Below are positions 62,710 through 64,000 of a stretch of 64,000 nucleotides of DNA, in pieces (the stretch's first letter is position 1; each line of letters begins with the position of its first letter). This DNA comes from Fodinibius sp034521915 (lineage in GTDB: Bacteria > Bacteroidota > Rhodothermia > Balneolales > Balneolaceae), in NCBI RefSeq assembly GCF_034521915.1, contig NZ_JAXHLU010000006.1:1-64000 (forward strand), in the 5' to 3' direction. The position numbers were made by a program, and so were the translations under genes. The notes beneath the pieces were generated by a model. The model worked only from the letters and a program-made list of their open reading frames with translations. It was not told where the DNA came from and made no database searches.

Positions 62710-63213
62710 TTATTTTGGAGCAGAGAAGTCCTGATTAAAAGGATTATTATCAAAGCCCGGGGTAATTTTTACAAAACCGTGATCTGATGCTTCGTGGCAG
62801 GAATTGCAGGTATCAACGAGTTTAATTGTCTGTTGTCGGATTTTTCCCCAATTTTTGCTCTCCAGTGCTTCTTCGGTGGGTTCAATTTCCGGTTCCAGGT
62901 ATTGTCCTATGAGTTTGTCAATATCGTAGCCCTCATAAGTGGGAACGTCTTCAGCTATACTTTCTACCGATTCTTCAACTTCGTGGAGATAGAATGATGC
63001 CAGCTCATGATTTTCGGCTTCTACAGCTAACGCATATTTATGAGTATAGGTTTGTAGTTGTCCCATAGCGACGGCAAGCTCAACCTCCTCATGTCCCTCT
63101 TTTTTATGGGTTTCTTTGTTCTGAGCCTCTGAATTGCACTGTATGGTAAGAGCAGCTACTGCAAAAATTGTTAAAACAGATAGCAATCGATACGCTGATT
63201 TTTGTATGAGCAT
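62710..63213 (-). CDS. Putative monoheme c-type lipoprotein
   Basis: A 167-residue lipoprotein: lipobox LTIQC with lipidated Cys26, then a helical, Glu-rich segment and a single CNSCH heme-attachment motif at residues 136-140, followed by a short Pro/Asn-rich tail. The helix-rich layout with a C-terminal CxxCH recalls the cytochrome c-prime fold, in which heme sits near the chain end. It would be an outer- or inner-membrane anchored electron carrier or gas sensor. Apart from the motif no family is recognised. It converges with the GlsB-type gene. Confidence 0.72.
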   Translation of the reverse strand: MLIQKSAYRLLSVLTIFAVAALTIQCNSEAQNKETHKKEGHEEVELAVAMGQLQTYTHKYALAVEAENHELASFYLHEVEESVESIAEDVPTYEGYDIDKLIGQYLEPEIEPTEEALESKNWGKIRQQTIKLVDTCNSCHEASDHGFVKITPGFDNNPFNQDFSAPK

Positions 63214-63321
63214 AAAAGATATTTTTGATCCTTGTTTCTAATGGTTGAAATGATACTAAAAATTTATTAAAGCTGTGAATTGGGAATCGGTCCCTGGTTT
63301 ATCAGAATTTACTGAAAACAT

Positions 63322-64000
63322 CTAAAACAGACGTGCGATACTAATATTTACTAAAAAGGTGGGTTCATCCAAGCGAGTGGCAAAATCGATCCGGAACAGA
63401 TCTAATATTCCATTTAGAGACGCGCCTGCTTCCCAGTGGATGCCATTAGTTGCTCTTGTTGTATAACCGGGCTGATTAATTAAGGAGCCGTTCTTTACCC
63501 ACGTTTGGGCGGCACCGGCAAAGACAATAAAGCCAATATTATTATTGACCAGCGGTCGTAATCCCAATAGCTCAAAGGGGATAGTACGGAAGTTATGTTC
63601 AGCATTTATAGATAGGTATTGTTGCCCTTGATAGGGGCGATTTCGGATTGTTTTTAGCACCCCATATGGCGCTGTTGCTCCAATAGTACCATCGATAATT
63701 CCCCATTTTTGTGGAGGAAGGTCTCCGCTGTAGGTTCCGCCTTTAATATTGAAATCAAGCGTGTTGGCTAAAAATCGGCGCTGATAGAAGGTAGGAAATG
63801 ACCATGAAAGGAATCCTGTATAACGGGTAAATGCAAAGTCGCTGCCAAGCGCATCCGATGAATGCTCGATAGTAAATTGTGCTTTTTTCTGTGCTGTGAC
63901 ACCAAAATTGTAGGATTCATCTACATTATATCCTGTGGTAACATCAATAGACTTGAGCGTGCCTTCGGAGATGGCGGGATTTACCAGGAAGTTGCTGGAG
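63322..64000 (-). CDS. Outer-membrane beta-barrel protein, partial (DUF5686/BamA-like)
   Basis: The frame stays open from its stop at 63322 to the right edge of the window, giving at least the last 226 residues of a larger protein. Alternating strands such as QYLSINAEHNFRTIPFELLG and NNIGFIVFAGAAQTWV, and an ending aromatic ARLF, indicate a C-terminal outer-membrane barrel of the surface-antigen/DUF5686 type. A GTG near 63660 is not a true start; the gene continues off the window. Confidence 0.7.
   Translation of the reverse strand, partial: SSNFLVNPAISEGTLKSIDVTTGYNVDESYNFGVTAQKKAQFTIEHSSDALGSDFAFTRYTGFLSWSFPTFYQRRFLANTLDFNIKGGTYSGDLPPQKWGIIDGTIGATAPYGVLKTIRNRPYQGQQYLSINAEHNFRTIPFELLGLRPLVNNNIGFIVFAGAAQTWVKNGSLINQPGYTTRATNGIHWEAGASLNGILDLFRIDFATRLDEPTFLVNISIARLF

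Overview
The window looks like chromosomal DNA from a Gram-negative member of the Bacteroidota/Balneolota group; a halophilic Balneola/Fodinibius-like organism is my best guess, inferred from gene content rather than any marker gene. Pointers are a SusC-type TonB receptor with an N-terminal carboxypeptidase-like domain, a BatC-BatD-BatE cluster, BshA (bacillithiol synthesis), a DUF4293 protein, many short lipoproteins, S9 peptidases, a few TAnnTTTG-type promoter elements and many small palindromic dispersed repeats. The DNA is moderately AT-rich. I see no rRNA, tRNA, CRISPR array, phage or intact insertion sequence.

Layout. 1-5.3 kb: an SDR oxidoreductase, an APC permease fused to a TrkA/RCK module, a stub of a second APC permease beside a truncated repeat, an RraB-like protein and an M48 protease. 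5.3-9.1 kb: a SigZ-like ECF sigma factor, a palindrome-rich gap, an ArsI/CadI-like protein, a cystathionine gamma-synthase family enzyme and a small membrane protein. 9.2-15.5 kb: a 2-oxoacid dehydrogenase E2 with two lipoyl domains, panC-panD, an SLC12-type transporter and a lipoprotein. 15.8-23.7 kb: a frameshifted S9 peptidase, paired palindromes, an M20 peptidase, batC-batD-batE and a YebC regulator. 23.9-34.4 kb: bshA, a DMT transporter, a TspO-like protein, sucC, an SMP-30 lactonase-like protein, a TolB-like propeller, a GmhB-like phosphatase, a DUF4382 lipoprotein and pyrR-pyrB.

34.4-41.4 kb is the most interesting region. A tight leftward operon (response regulator, membrane-anchored HEAT-repeat protein, processive family-2 glycosyltransferase) is divergent from a rightward pair (an LtaS-like phosphoglycerol-transferase/sulfatase-fold membrane enzyme with a C-terminal TPR tail, and a TPR plus YaiO-type outer-membrane barrel). 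Together they look like an uncharacterised envelope-spanning polysaccharide synthesis, modification and export system. The TPR tail of the enzyme resembles the periplasmic TPR of the barrel protein.

41.4-53 kb: a DMT transporter, a TetR-TolC-MFP-RND efflux operon with a likely TetR operator, a DUF4293 protein, another DMT transporter and a TonB receptor. 53.5-64 kb: an MltF-like lytic transglycosylase, a partner-switching module (STAS, RsbW-like kinase, SpoIIE phosphatase), an alpha/beta hydrolase, a SPOR lipoprotein, an iron-type ABC permease/ATPase pair whose permease seems to lack a canonical start codon, a GlsB-type protein, a monoheme-motif lipoprotein and a partial outer-membrane barrel protein at the right edge.
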